From positions 2,604,001 to 2,668,000 of the forward strand of contig NZ_CP017560.1 of the NCBI RefSeq assembly GCF_001753205.1: a stretch of 64,000 bases of DNA, in the 5' to 3' direction. A program made the position numbers and the translations under genes. This document shows, piece after piece, positions 1 through 9,396 of this stretch. Each line of letters opens with the position of its first letter. Positions within the stretch are counted from its first letter, which is position 1. A model generated the notes under the pieces. That model saw nothing but the letters and a program-made list of their open reading frames with translations. It was not told the origin of the DNA and searched no databases. Source of the stretch: Sporosarcina ureilytica (GTDB lineage Bacteria; Bacillota; Bacilli; Bacillales_A; Planococcaceae).

Positions 1-700
1 CAATCGCAAACAATGATTGTATTCCTTGAAACCCAGTTCCTAATGGATCGTTCCACGGATCGATATACGATTTAATCCGGTCTAATCGATAAGGTGCAGT
101 AGCAATGAGTGCAACAAAAGCCCCCACCCCAGCGATTCCAATTAAAGTAAAAAAACGTAAAGAGTAGCCCGCGACGAACAATACGACAAACGCAGAGACA
201 ATCAAGATAACGGTCGAGCCGAGGTCTGGTTGCAACATAATAAGTGCAGCTGGCAATAAAATATACCAAAGATGTTTAAAACGAAACACTTTTTTTCCAC
301 TTGTTTCAACCAAACTACTTGCTAGTTTACCAATAAGCGCTACTTTAATGAACTCGGCTGGTTGCAAGCTGAATGGTCCAAGAATAATCCAACTTTGCGA
401 CCCATTTCGAACGGCACCGATGCCAGGTATTTTCACGGCAACAAGCGCAACAATTGCTAAGTAATACAATATCGTCCATACTTTTTGATTGGACGTTAAA
501 GGACTTTTCATAATAAACACTGCAATCCCAATTGATACCAACATGTAAATGCCTTGTTTCACAATAAATGGAGACGAATTTGCATAATGAACTGTCCCCC
601 AATAGGAACCTGCCGAATGCACAAATGCCAATCCAATACACGACAGTGCGAGCGCCGAAGTGACGAACGCAACTTTTAGCTTACCTTCCAGTGAACGCAT
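1..700 (-). CDS. spoVE: SEDS-family glycosyltransferase SpoVE/FtsW, 3' end cut by the window edge
   Basis: Reading the minus strand from ATG at 700 gives an open frame of 233 residues that runs off the left edge. It has the multi-spanning profile of the SEDS family (FtsW/RodA/SpoVE), integral membrane proteins that polymerise glycan strands from lipid II with a class B PBP partner. Diagnostic stretches are NGSQSWIILGPFSLQPAEF near residue 103, QPDLGST near 155 and YIDPWNDPLGTGFQ near the edge. It follows murD by about 43 bases, the position of spoVE in the Bacillus dcw cluster. A second SEDS gene (ftsW) lies at 46221-47393 next to pyc, so this copy is most likely the sporulation paralogue SpoVE, the partner of SpoVD at 3209-5104. 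Spore-specific use is inferred from position. Confidence 0.9.
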   Translation of the reverse strand, partial: MRSLEGKLKVAFVTSALALSCIGLAFVHSAGSYWGTVHYANSSPFIVKQGIYMLVSIGIAVFIMKSPLTSNQKVWTILYYLAIVALVAVKIPGIGAVRNGSQSWIILGPFSLQPAEFIKVALIGKLASSLVETSGKKVFRFKHLWYILLPAALIMLQPDLGSTVILIVSAFVVLFVAGYSLRFFTLIGIAGVGAFVALIATAPYRLDRIKSYIDPWNDPLGTGFQGIQSLFAI

Positions 701-743
701 CCTTCCACAATCGTGTTTTAGTGCCAATTTTTACTTATAAAGG

Positions 744-2093
744 TTAAAGAGACATGACCGCATCAATAAATTTGTCTCCACGTACCTCAAAGCTTGCATA
801 TTCATCCCAACTTGCACTCGCCGGCGACAATAAGATAATATCCTTTTCTGAAGATAAATCGTGAGCCAACTGAACAGCGTGTTCCATTGTTGTTGCTTCT
901 ACAACACTTTTCACTCCACATGATTTGGCAAATTCAGCAAACCTTTTTTTCGTTTCACCAAGTGCGACGACAGCCTTCACATTCTCCATATAAGGTCTTA
1001 ATTCTTCGAATGAATGCCCTCTATCCAATCCACCGGCTAACAATACTATCTGGCTATCAAATGCGGCTAACGCACTTTTAGTTGCCAATGTGTTGGTCGC
1101 TTTCGAATCGTTATAATATTTTCTGCCATGTAACTCCTTCACAAACTGCATACGATGCTTAACACCCGTGAAAGAACTGAGTACGTCAATAATTGCGGAT
1201 TTCTCACAGCCTAGCAAGATTGCTGCAGCTGACGCAGATAATATATTTTCAAGATTATGCTTTCCTGGTAGTTTAATAACTGAGCGACTAATAAAAGGTT
1301 CACCATTCCAATATATTTCATGTTCATCAGCTGATATGCCATAGTCTTTCTTTCCTTCAACAGAAAAAGGAATTTTGATTGCATTAGAGTGTGCCGCAAT
1401 TTCTCGTACAGGTGCTTGATCAGCATTATAAATTAGGAAATCATCATCGATTTGATGCGCTGTAATTTGTGCTTTCGCTTGACTATATGATTCAAAATTC
1501 CCATGGTAATCAAGATGTGCGTCGTATAAATTTGTGATCATCGCGATTTTAGGCCGAAATGTTTCCACGCCCATTAATTGAAATGAAGAAGCTTCTAGCA
1601 CAATGACGTTCTCTTCTTTTGCCTCTTGGGCAACTGAACAAGCAACAGTTCCTATGTTCCCAGCAATGAGTGGTTTCTCATTTCCAATACTCAACATGTG
1701 GTACAACAAAGTCGTCGTCGTTGTTTTTCCATTCGAACCAGTAATCCCGACAATTGGTGCTTCGCTAATTTGATAAGCGATCTCAATTTCGGTCCAAATC
1801 GGAATCTCTTTTTCAATCGCCTGTTGAATCATGCTATTCGTATAAGGGATTCCAGGATTTTTGACGATGACAGCAAAATCCTCATCTAACAAATCAGTCG
1901 GATGCCCCCCACAAATTACTCGAACACCTTCTTTTAATAAAGCAGAAGCTTCCGCGTTATTCTCTAAGGGTGAAGCATCGTTTACTGTCACTTCAGCGCC
2001 CAGTGAGTGGAGTAGTTTCGCAGCTGCGTAACCACTCTTCGCTAAACCGAGCACAAGAATTTTTTGCCCTATAAACTGTTCGGTGTTTTTCAT
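744..2093 (-). CDS. murD: UDP-N-acetylmuramoyl-L-alanine--D-glutamate ligase
   Basis: MurD is the cytoplasmic Mur ligase that adds D-glutamate to UDP-MurNAc-L-Ala using ATP. The 449-residue frame has the family length. It carries an N-terminal nucleotide-sugar fold starting KILVLGLAKSG, the ATP P-loop GITGSNGKTTTT at residues 116-127, the central motif NLYDAHLDYHG, and the C-terminal block LSPASASWDEYASFEVRGD. The residue normally Cys in SPACAS is Ser here. The gene abuts mraY (its first base follows the mraY stop) and precedes spoVE, so it is cotranscribed with the dcw genes. Identification is firm. Confidence 0.97.
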   Translation of the reverse strand: MKNTEQFIGQKILVLGLAKSGYAAAKLLHSLGAEVTVNDASPLENNAEASALLKEGVRVICGGHPTDLLDEDFAVIVKNPGIPYTNSMIQQAIEKEIPIWTEIEIAYQISEAPIVGITGSNGKTTTTTLLYHMLSIGNEKPLIAGNIGTVACSVAQEAKEENVIVLEASSFQLMGVETFRPKIAMITNLYDAHLDYHGNFESYSQAKAQITAHQIDDDFLIYNADQAPVREIAAHSNAIKIPFSVEGKKDYGISADEHEIYWNGEPFISRSVIKLPGKHNLENILSASAAAILLGCEKSAIIDVLSSFTGVKHRMQFVKELHGRKYYNDSKATNTLATKSALAAFDSQIVLLAGGLDRGHSFEELRPYMENVKAVVALGETKKRFAEFAKSCGVKSVVEATTMEHAVQLAHDLSSEKDIILLSPASASWDEYASFEVRGDKFIDAVMSL

Positions 2094-3065
2094 TTACATT
2101 ACCTCCATCAAGACAGGAACAAGAACTGCTACAAAAGCGACACTCCAGAATACGAGGACAACTTTCCATTCAGACCAACCTGATAACTCAAAATGGTGGT
2201 GAATTGGACTCATTTTAAAGACACGTTTTCCTGTCAATTTAAAACTAATCACTTGGATAATAACGGATAATGTTTCAACAACGTACACAATCCCAATAAT
2301 GAGGAGTAACAGCTCTTGCTTGATGAGCACAGATATCATTGCAATTGCCCCACCTAGCGCAAGCGATCCCGTGTCTCCCATAAAGACTTTGGCCGGCTTC
2401 ATATTGAATAATAAAAAGCCAAGCATTGCACCTGCGACAGCAAAACAAAATAATGCAACGTCGTCTTGACCATATTGAAGCGCAAAAACACCTAATCCTC
2501 CGAAGGCAACTGTAGAAGTCCCTGCTACCAAGCCATCTAGTCCGTCCGTTATGTTGACAGCATTGGAAAATCCAACAAGCCAAAAGATTAGAAATGCAAC
2601 ATAAAAGATCCCTAAATCAAGCTTAACGTCGAGGAATGGGAGAGCGACTGTCGTTTCAAAAGGACCCATTTTAAGTAAAAAGAAAACTAAAATTGCAACA
2701 ACAATTTGTCCAATTAGCTTTTGAAGCGACGTCAATCCTAAGTTTCTTTTTAAAACAACAATAATGAAATCGTCAATAAAACCGATAATCCCAAAACCGA
2801 TTAACACAAGTAAAAGAACGATTGTTTGAGTAGTCATTACACCAAATATGTATGAAAGAATTAATGTTGAAAATACAATTGAGGTGAGAAAAATAAGACC
2901 ACCCATTGTCGGTGTTCCTGCTTTTTTTTGATGGGCTTTTGGTCCCTCTTCTCGGATACTTTGCCCAAATTTCATGCGTCTTAGAGCTGGTATAATTCCA
3001 AATCCAGAAATCGCTGAAAGTATAAACGCCACGGCAATAACCGTAGTAGTCATAGCTAATGTCAT
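2094..3065 (-). CDS. mraY: phospho-N-acetylmuramoyl-pentapeptide transferase
   Basis: MraY transfers phospho-MurNAc-pentapeptide to undecaprenyl phosphate, making lipid I at the inner face of the membrane. The frame is open from 3128, but I place the start at the ATG at 3065. It has AGAAGGAG just upstream, and the resulting 323 residues match the family length (about 324 in B. subtilis). The protein is polytopic with the signature [24 protein letters not shown] near the N-terminus, the catalytic DDF and NITDGLDGL regions, and the terminal [14 protein letters not shown] block with its histidine cluster. It sits directly upstream of murD. In B. subtilis murE would lie between spoVD and mraY; here only about 140 bases separate the two genes. 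Confidence 0.97.
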   Translation of the reverse strand: MTLAMTTTVIAVAFILSAISGFGIIPALRRMKFGQSIREEGPKAHQKKAGTPTMGGLIFLTSIVFSTLILSYIFGVMTTQTIVLLLVLIGFGIIGFIDDFIIVVLKRNLGLTSLQKLIGQIVVAILVFFLLKMGPFETTVALPFLDVKLDLGIFYVAFLIFWLVGFSNAVNITDGLDGLVAGTSTVAFGGLGVFALQYGQDDVALFCFAVAGAMLGFLLFNMKPAKVFMGDTGSLALGGAIAMISVLIKQELLLLIIGIVYVVETLSVIIQVISFKLTGKRVFKMSPIHHHFELSGWSEWKVVLVFWSVAFVAVLVPVLMEVM

Positions 3066-3155
3066 GATTTTTTCTCCTTCTATCTGCTGAAACAGTGACT
3101 TCACTTCATTCTGTGTCAGACTTAGCATTGAAATAAATAGTATTTAAAAAGCGGA

Positions 3156-3195
3156 GTAAAGGCCACCTAACCCCCGAGGACTTGATGGCCTTTAC
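3156..3195 (-). terminator. 10-bp perfect inverted repeat after spoVD, possible terminator or attenuator
   Basis: GTAAAGGCCA at 3156-3165 is exactly complementary to TGGCCTTTAC at 3186-3195, with a 20-base loop. Read on the minus strand it follows the spoVD stop codon and is followed by TCCGCTTTTT, a weak T-tract. It lies exactly where murE is found in related genomes. It may partly uncouple mraY-murD-spoVE from the upstream dcw genes. Confidence 0.6.
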
Positions 3196-3208
3196 AATCC
3201 CCCTTTAT

Positions 3209-5104
3209 TCATTCAGTATAAACATGAATGATATCATCAACACTTATTAATGTGTCGACAGCTGGCATTTGGTATTTAACTTTTTCTCCAGACCCATGCC
3301 ATTTAATCTGATAAGTATATAATTGAGTACGCACTGTTTCTTTCGTCATTCCAGTTAAATCCGGGACACGATGGGTAATTTCGTCACCCCAGCGGTAATC
3401 TTTTTCAAGTTGATTTTCTCTTTTTGTGATACCAGCTATTGGAGCAATTTCTTCAATAATCCTACCTACAATTGGCGCTGCAATCACCCCACCAAATTGT
3501 ACAGAGTTTTTAGGATTGTCTACAGCAACATAGACAAGAAGTTCTGGGTCATCCACAGGCGCAAAACCGATAAAAGAAACGATGTATTCTCCGTCTTTAT
3601 AAGCTCCATCTACAACTTTTTGTGCCGTTCCAGTCTTGCCACCAACCCGTAATCCGTCAGTAAATGCACTTCGACCCGAACCATTTGCCACGACCGACTC
3701 CAAAGCTTCCCTTACTTGGATAGATGTTTCTTCACTAATTACTTTCTTTTTCAATTCAGGTTCGAACGTTCGTAAAGTCTTGCCTTTAGCGTCCACGATT
3801 TCCTTTACAATATACGGTTTGTATAAATTTCCACCATTTATCGCAGCAGCTACAGCTTGCACTTGTTGAATCGGTGTTACTGAAATTCCTTGACCAAAGG
3901 AAGTCGTCGCCTGCTCAACAGGTCCAAATGCTTCTTTTGAAAAAAGGATTCCTTTTGACTCTCCTGCGATACCGGAATCCGTTGAACGTCCAAAACCAAA
4001 ATCCTCAATGTATTGGTTTAATTTCTCTCCGCCTAGTCGTTGGCCGATTGTGACAAAACCAGGGTTACAGGAGTTTTCTACAACCTCTAAAAATGTTTGT
4101 TGTCCATGTCCTTGTCTTTTCCAACAGCGAAGTCTCGCGTTTGCAACACGTACAAAACCTGGATCATGAAAGCTTTCTTTGTGAAGATCTACCACTTGCT
4201 CTTCAATCCCAGCGGCCAATGTAATAATTTTAAATGTCGACCCCGGTTCAAAGGTCATCCAAACTGGTAAGTTTCGATTATAAATACTCGGATCAACTTT
4301 TTGGTAATCAGCTGGATGAAAAGTCGGTGCTGAAGCCAATGACAGCAACTCACCTGTTTTAGGATTCATCACGATGGCAAGTGCTTGCGTTGCTTCAAAC
4401 TTTTCCATTGCTTGCAATAATTCTCGCTCTACAATTTGTTGCATCTCTAAATCGATTGTTAATTCAACTGAAGCACCTTCAGCCCCCGTTTTAAAACCGT
4501 CATCTACATGTGGCAAAGGAATCCCTTTTGCATCTGTATACAGTCGAATTCGATCCCCTGTGCCTTGCAAAAACTCGTCGTATGCATACTCTATGCCCGC
4601 TAAACCTTGACCATCATATCCAGTAAAACCGAGTAATCTTGACAAGGCTTCTTTTTTAGGATAATACCTGACAAAATCTACACCTGTATATAAGCCTGGT
4701 ATTTGTAATTTCGCAATATCATCCGCTTGTTTTTTCGTTATATTTTTTCCTTCTGGCGCGATTTTAACCATATATGTTTTTTGTGATAACTTTTTTTCTA
4801 GTTCCTTCGCATCTGCCCGTAATATTTCCGCTAAAGTTGATGCGACATGTTGCACATCTGGATTTTGTGCCGGCATAAAGTACAATGTTGGAGCAAGCTG
4901 ATTCCCTACAATTAGTTCACCATTTCGATCTAAAATACTCCCCCGCATTCCGCCGAACGGTATTTCAATATCCCAGTTTTCTTCTGCACGTCCTTTTAAA
5001 AATTCATGTTTAATAATTTGGACATGAAAAAGTTTAATTAAGACTGCAATACAAAGTAAAAGGAATATAACAAATACTGCTCGCAACCTCTTTTTCGTTT
5101 GCAA
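3209..5104 (-). CDS. spoVD: stage V sporulation class B penicillin-binding protein (SpoVD-like)
   Basis: This is a class B transpeptidase with an N-terminal membrane anchor (residues 8-28), a dimerisation domain, and the transpeptidase active site: STFK at 289-292, SCN at 345-347 and KTGT at 490-493. One C-terminal PASTA domain begins near RVPDLTGMTKE. Length is 631, against about 645 for B. subtilis SpoVD. Cys327 (RCWKRQGHG) and Cys346 (ENSCNPGF) match the redox-active cysteine pair known in SpoVD, which is kept reduced by StoA during spore cortex synthesis; division PBP2B lacks them. Together with its place after pbpB, this supports SpoVD rather than a second division PBP. Its likely partner is the SpoVE at the left edge. 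Confidence 0.92.
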   Translation of the reverse strand: MQTKKRLRAVFVIFLLLCIAVLIKLFHVQIIKHEFLKGRAEENWDIEIPFGGMRGSILDRNGELIVGNQLAPTLYFMPAQNPDVQHVASTLAEILRADAKELEKKLSQKTYMVKIAPEGKNITKKQADDIAKLQIPGLYTGVDFVRYYPKKEALSRLLGFTGYDGQGLAGIEYAYDEFLQGTGDRIRLYTDAKGIPLPHVDDGFKTGAEGASVELTIDLEMQQIVERELLQAMEKFEATQALAIVMNPKTGELLSLASAPTFHPADYQKVDPSIYNRNLPVWMTFEPGSTFKIITLAAGIEEQVVDLHKESFHDPGFVRVANARLRCWKRQGHGQQTFLEVVENSCNPGFVTIGQRLGGEKLNQYIEDFGFGRSTDSGIAGESKGILFSKEAFGPVEQATTSFGQGISVTPIQQVQAVAAAINGGNLYKPYIVKEIVDAKGKTLRTFEPELKKKVISEETSIQVREALESVVANGSGRSAFTDGLRVGGKTGTAQKVVDGAYKDGEYIVSFIGFAPVDDPELLVYVAVDNPKNSVQFGGVIAAPIVGRIIEEIAPIAGITKRENQLEKDYRWGDEITHRVPDLTGMTKETVRTQLYTYQIKWHGSGEKVKYQMPAVDTLISVDDIIHVYTE

Positions 5105-5177
5105 TTCTATAAATTTCCGCAGCGCCTACACCTCACGTTTTTCTACTAACGTATGAGATAGGTAGATTTGCTATTCA

Positions 5178-7406
5178 TCAACCGCCGACAATCGTTTCTT
5201 CAACGTCCTCTATTTCGGGTGCCGGTTTATAGATTTCAGCAGGATGTTGAAGGTGAATGACGATTGGCTCCTTCGTCGAAACAATGATTCCAGGTGATAA
5301 ACTTTGCTCCGTAACATATCCGTCACCAACAATTCTAATATCAAGACCCGTTAACATTTTAAATGACAAAACCATTTTCTTTGACCATCCTGTAAACGAT
5401 GGTAAAGTTGTTTCGCCCTCAGTCTTTAATAATACTACAGAATCCGTAGCAAGCTTTGCGCCATTTTCTGGATACTGAACCAATACTGGACCACCTTCTC
5501 CAATAATGACGGGAGTATACCCCATTTTCTCTAGTTCAGCTGTCGCTTCGGAGACATCTTTTTTAGTATAATCTCCTATCGTAGGTGCCTCAACAGGTTC
5601 TTCTCCAGTTGGTACGATATTCATATACTTTAAGCTACTCTCCATCACAGATTTAAATAACTTCGCAACCGGGTCAGAGCCGATTTCGCCTGGTTTTAAT
5701 TTCGGTTGCTGAACAATAATATACGTAATTAACTGCGGATTTTCAGCAGGCGCCATGCCAATAAAAGAGTATAAGTAATTCGCGTTTCCAGATAAATAGC
5801 CACCCATTCCACTTGGAATTTCTGCTGTTCCCGTTTTGCCTGCCAACGTATAGCCATCCAATGCAAATCTTCTTCCTGTTCCTCCCTCAGCTGTGACTGT
5901 CGTTGCAAGGACTTCTCTCACTTGTTCAGCCGTTGCTTTTGAGATTGGACTTTCTTTCTCAACCGGTTTTTTGCTTTCAATGATTTCACCAGTATTAGGA
6001 TTTTTAATTTCACTAATGACGTACGGCTTCATCATAACACCATCGTTTGCAATAGCGGTTGCGGCTTGAATCATTTGTATTGGCGTCACTGTTGACCCTT
6101 GTCCATAAGATGTGGTTAATCGTTCAGAGGGATAATTATCTAAAATAATACCTGTTGCCTCATTTGGTAAATCGATAGCCGTTTTCTCTCCAAAGCCAAA
6201 TCTACTTATATAATCTATAAATGTTCGATCACCTAGTTTTTCAAGTAAGTACGCCATGGAAACGTTGGAAGACCGTTGGAATCCTTCCAAATAAGTAATC
6301 GTTCCCCATCCCGTTCTGTTGTGGTCACGAATCGTTCGATCATAAAGTGTATATTGACCCGATTTAAAATAAGCGTTCGGATTCCATTTATTTTCTTCAA
6401 TGGCAGCTGCCAATGTAAATATCTTCAATGTAGAACCGGGTTCTATCGTATTCTCTACCGCTTCATTCAACCAATTTGATGTTAAGCCTTCCCGTGTAGT
6501 GGGATCAAATGCCGGTCTTTGACTCATTGCGACAATTGCACCGGTTTCAGGATCAGCCACAATCGCTAACATCTTTTTAGGCGCGTATTCCTCCTCTATT
6601 TCATACATTGCATCTTCTACAAAGTTTTGAATCGTTTTGTCGATGGTTAACTTAATGTCAAAACCATCTTGTGCGGCAACGACTGCCTTTTCTGATTTCG
6701 GCAATGTGAAGCCCCATTTATCTGTTTGAAATTCAACCTTTCCATTCGTACCGGTTAACTCTTTATCATAGGTAGCTTCAAGCCCCATTTTCCCTACTGT
6801 TTTAAATTGGTTATTTTCATCCAGTTCCTTTTGTGCAAAACCAATGAGATAGGAAGCAAATACACCATTCGGATAAAATCTTTTCTTTTCCTCTAAAAAT
6901 AAAATACCAGGAAGCTTTTCATCTGTTTCGGCTAATTCTTCTTTTATCGCAAGAACAGTGTCATGACTAATCTCATTTCCTGCCTTACCAAATTCAACTT
7001 GCTTCCTTACATTCTTCTTAATATCTTCTTCGGTTCTTGTTAATCGTTCTACTAAATCAGCTTTATCCATCGGAATATACTTTGCTAAAATTTCCGCTGT
7101 TTTTTCAGGATCATCAACATGCCTGGTGACATTTTTATCGCTAAGTGTTTCATCCAATACTGCAACTAATCGATAACTAAGCGTATCGGAGGCAATTAAC
7201 TCACCATTTCTATCAAGAATTCTTCCCCGGTCTGCAGTTAATACTGATTCTCGTGCATATTTCGCTTCAGCTAATGAGGCAAGCGCCTTCCCCTCAGCTT
7301 CCCCAGTTATTTGGATAAATAATAATCGGCCAAATAAAAGAAAAAAGAGCCCTCCATAAGCAATAAACATTAGAAAGGCTCCCCATTGGAATCGAAACTT
7401 CTTCAT
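5178..7406 (-). CDS. pbpB: division-specific class B penicillin-binding protein 2B
   Basis: This is the septal transpeptidase partner of FtsW. The frame is open from 7472, but the start fits the ATG at 7406, which overlaps the ftsL stop as ATGA and gives 742 residues starting [14 protein letters not shown]. The features are a short cytoplasmic tail, a transmembrane segment (about 9-31), the PBP dimerisation domain with DRGRILDRNGELIA, the active site STLK (about 325-328), SSN in RSSNVSM, and GKTGTAEIPSG. Two PASTA-like repeats follow the catalytic domain, which is typical of Bacillus PBP2B. Translational coupling to ftsL is likely because no good independent ribosome site precedes this ATG. 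Confidence 0.95.
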   Translation of the reverse strand: MKKFRFQWGAFLMFIAYGGLFFLLFGRLLFIQITGEAEGKALASLAEAKYARESVLTADRGRILDRNGELIASDTLSYRLVAVLDETLSDKNVTRHVDDPEKTAEILAKYIPMDKADLVERLTRTEEDIKKNVRKQVEFGKAGNEISHDTVLAIKEELAETDEKLPGILFLEEKKRFYPNGVFASYLIGFAQKELDENNQFKTVGKMGLEATYDKELTGTNGKVEFQTDKWGFTLPKSEKAVVAAQDGFDIKLTIDKTIQNFVEDAMYEIEEEYAPKKMLAIVADPETGAIVAMSQRPAFDPTTREGLTSNWLNEAVENTIEPGSTLKIFTLAAAIEENKWNPNAYFKSGQYTLYDRTIRDHNRTGWGTITYLEGFQRSSNVSMAYLLEKLGDRTFIDYISRFGFGEKTAIDLPNEATGIILDNYPSERLTTSYGQGSTVTPIQMIQAATAIANDGVMMKPYVISEIKNPNTGEIIESKKPVEKESPISKATAEQVREVLATTVTAEGGTGRRFALDGYTLAGKTGTAEIPSGMGGYLSGNANYLYSFIGMAPAENPQLITYIIVQQPKLKPGEIGSDPVAKLFKSVMESSLKYMNIVPTGEEPVEAPTIGDYTKKDVSEATAELEKMGYTPVIIGEGGPVLVQYPENGAKLATDSVVLLKTEGETTLPSFTGWSKKMVLSFKMLTGLDIRIVGDGYVTEQSLSPGIIVSTKEPIVIHLQHPAEIYKPAPEIEDVEETIVGG

Positions 7407-7774
7407 CGCCCAGGCACAACCTTCACGTTCTTCTCGTTCAGATTTAGTCCAAGTTCTCTCGCTTTCTCCCACACTCTCTCATGTGTAGATTGCTCTTTTA
7501 CTTGGATGGACAATTGTGTATTCTGTTTTGATTGCTGTTCAATTTGAGTGCCAATCGTTTGCACTTCCCGATTTAAATCATTTAACTGGCCTTCCGTATG
7601 CAAAATTACAGATGAAAAGATAACGAGAAGAGAAGCGAATGCGACAAATAACACTTTTTCGCCGGGTGAAAATAACTTACGTGCACGCTTTTCCCCCTGT
7701 TGTCTCTCGGGTGTTACAGGCATTTCTTGTTCATGTACGTGTGTTGAGACGAACTTCCTTTGTTCTAACGCCAT
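7403..7774 (-). CDS. ftsL: cell division protein FtsL
   Basis: FtsL is a small bitopic divisome protein of 123 residues. A basic cytoplasmic N-terminus ([12 protein letters not shown]) precedes one transmembrane helix (about residues 41-59). The extracytoplasmic coiled coil, [20 protein letters not shown], ends in the conserved EKARELGL motif. It pairs with DivIC and DivIB to regulate PBP2B and FtsW. It starts 10 bases before the end of rsmH with GGGGGAAG upstream, and its stop overlaps the pbpB start. Sequence conservation in FtsL is low, so position, length and topology carry the call. Confidence 0.93.
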   Translation of the reverse strand: MALEQRKFVSTHVHEQEMPVTPERQQGEKRARKLFSPGEKVLFVAFASLLVIFSSVILHTEGQLNDLNREVQTIGTQIEQQSKQNTQLSIQVKEQSTHERVWEKARELGLNLNEKNVKVVPGR

Positions 7775-8721
7775 TCTTTAACTTCCCCCTTCATCTTTTC
7801 AGCAATTCTTAACTTCGCAGACCTTGCTCTTTTATTATTTTCTATTTCTTCTGCTGATGGAATCATTGGCTTACGAGTAATCAACTTTAAGATTGGTTCC
7901 ATGCCTTCCGGGATGACAGGTAAATTCCTTGGTAAATCCGGTAACGATGAAGCCTCTTTAAATATTTCTTTACACAGCCTGTCCTCTAACGAATGAAAAG
8001 TAATAACACTTATCCTGCCACCTGGTTTCAATAAAGAGATTGCGTCGGTTAACGAGTCCTCCGCAGCACCAAGTTCATCGTTTACCGCAATCCGAACTGC
8101 TTGAAACACCCTTCTAGCCGGATGCCCGCCTGTTCTTCTCGTCGCGGCTGGAATGCCACTTTTCACAAGTTCTGCCAACTCAGCAGTCGTCTGAATAGGT
8201 GAATCTTTACGTGCAGCTTCAATCTTTCTAGCAATTCCCTTTGAAAAACGCTCTTCTCCATACCGATAAAAGATACGGACAAGGTCTTCATAAGACCAAT
8301 GATTAATCACGTCATAAGCCGTTAAACTTGCTTCTCGATTCATCCGCATATCTAGCGGTGCATCATGATGATAACTAAATCCTCGTTCTGGTGTATCAAG
8401 TTGTGGAGATGAAACCCCTAAGTCGTACAAAATACCATCTACTTGTGTAATCCCAATTTTCATTAATTCATTTTTTAAATCCCTAAAATTCGCATGAATA
8501 AAAGTAATTTGCGATAGATGATTTTTTAATCTTTCTTTCGCTACTTCAATCGCTGTCGTGTCTTGGTCAAAACAAATCAGTCGACCTTTTTCAGAAAGTC
8601 TTTCAACAATTTCCTTACTATGTCCCGCACCACCAAGTGTACAGTCCACGTATATGCCGTCTTCTTTTATATTTAACCCGTCGACGGCTTCATCGAGCAA
8701 TACTGTCGTGTGATTGAACAT
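7765..8721 (-). CDS. rsmH: 16S rRNA (cytosine(1402)-N4)-methyltransferase
   Basis: RsmH (MraW) is an SAM-dependent enzyme that methylates N4 of C1402 in the 16S rRNA decoding centre. The 318-residue protein begins [16 protein letters not shown], the family N-terminus. It has the SAM loop [13 protein letters not shown] and contains [47 protein letters not shown] and the C-terminal [10 protein letters not shown]. It follows mraZ by 27 bases and overlaps ftsL, the standard dcw order. Confidence 0.97.
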   Translation of the reverse strand: MFNHTTVLLDEAVDGLNIKEDGIYVDCTLGGAGHSKEIVERLSEKGRLICFDQDTTAIEVAKERLKNHLSQITFIHANFRDLKNELMKIGITQVDGILYDLGVSSPQLDTPERGFSYHHDAPLDMRMNREASLTAYDVINHWSYEDLVRIFYRYGEERFSKGIARKIEAARKDSPIQTTAELAELVKSGIPAATRRTGGHPARRVFQAVRIAVNDELGAAEDSLTDAISLLKPGGRISVITFHSLEDRLCKEIFKEASSLPDLPRNLPVIPEGMEPILKLITRKPMIPSAEEIENNKRARSAKLRIAEKMKGEVKEWR

Positions 8722-8748
8722 TTGAGTCCGCCTGCTTTCGTATATTTT

Positions 8749-9180
8749 TTAAAAATCAAAGTCGATAATATTTTCCGCAATATCGTTGAAAGATTCTTCG
8801 GACTCATCATAGTAATCATCCCATAAATGTTTCGCCCATATTTCAATACGGCCCGAAACCCCTATGACAACACAATCTTTTTCAACTTTTGCATAGTTTC
8901 GTAAAGATGCTGGAATATTGATGCGCCCTTGCTTGTCTAACTCCACTTCTGTCGCACCTGAAAAGAAAAAGCGAGTAAATGCACGTGCATCTTTCTTCGT
9001 AACTGGTAACGCTCTTAGCTTTTTCTCAAGAATTTTCCATTCATCCATCGGGTACCCGAAGAGACAGTTATCAAGGCCACGAGTCAATACAAAACTACCG
9101 CCTAAATGCTCCCTAAATTTTGAGGGAACAATTAAACGACCCTTCGTATCGACAGTATGTTGATATTCACCCATAAACAT
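8749..9180 (-). CDS. mraZ: transcriptional regulator MraZ
   Basis: MraZ is a ring-forming DNA-binding protein with two AbrB-like SpoVT folds that regulates the dcw operon. The start is placed at the ATG at 9180 (GGGGTGA just upstream), giving [20 protein letters not shown] and 143 residues, the family length; the frame is open further upstream to 9225. Both DxxGR signatures are present: [13 protein letters not shown] near the N-terminus and [13 protein letters not shown] in the second half. It is the first gene of the cluster and has a clear array of MraZ-type boxes upstream. Confidence 0.96.
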   Translation of the reverse strand: MFMGEYQHTVDTKGRLIVPSKFREHLGGSFVLTRGLDNCLFGYPMDEWKILEKKLRALPVTKKDARAFTRFFFSGATEVELDKQGRINIPASLRNYAKVEKDCVVIGVSGRIEIWAKHLWDDYYDESEESFNDIAENIIDFDF

Positions 9181-9211
9181 ACTCTTCACCCCACTATGTA
9201 AAATAAATGTA

Positions 9212-9235
9212 CCACATCCCCCCACATTCCTCCAC
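9212..9235 (-). promoter_or_regulatory. MraZ operator: three GTGG boxes at exact 10-bp spacing
   Basis: On the minus strand upstream of mraZ, GTGG occurs three times (CCAC on the plus strand at 9212, 9222 and 9232), spaced exactly 10 bp with purine-rich spacers. MraZ is known to bind short direct repeats of this type, one per DNA turn, in front of its own operon. The array lies only about 32 bases before the mraZ ATG, so autoregulation of the dcw cluster is inferred. Confidence 0.75.
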
Positions 9236-9346
9236 CCAAAACCTAAAAATATTTATGAATATCTTTAAAATGTGCCTATCGACTTATTTACAGTCGGATT
9301 GGCTCCTCAATTTAAGGGATTTATACAGCTAACTGAGGCTAGACAT

Positions 9347-9380
9347 AAAAAAACTCACCTTGCATTTTTCGCAAGATGAG
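9347..9380 (-). terminator. rho-independent terminator after bshC
   Basis: CTCATCTTGC and GCAAGGTGAG (minus strand) form a near-perfect 10-bp stem around a GAAAAAT loop, followed by seven T. It lies 17 bases past the bshC stop and separates bshC from the mraZ promoter region. Confidence 0.88.
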
Positions 9381-9396
9381 CCTCTAGTTTTCATGA

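Noticed and set aside
72-641. Two minus-strand open frames in the first 650 bases
   Set aside because: They are in other frames of the spoVE gene, whose real frame runs from 700 off the left edge without a stop.
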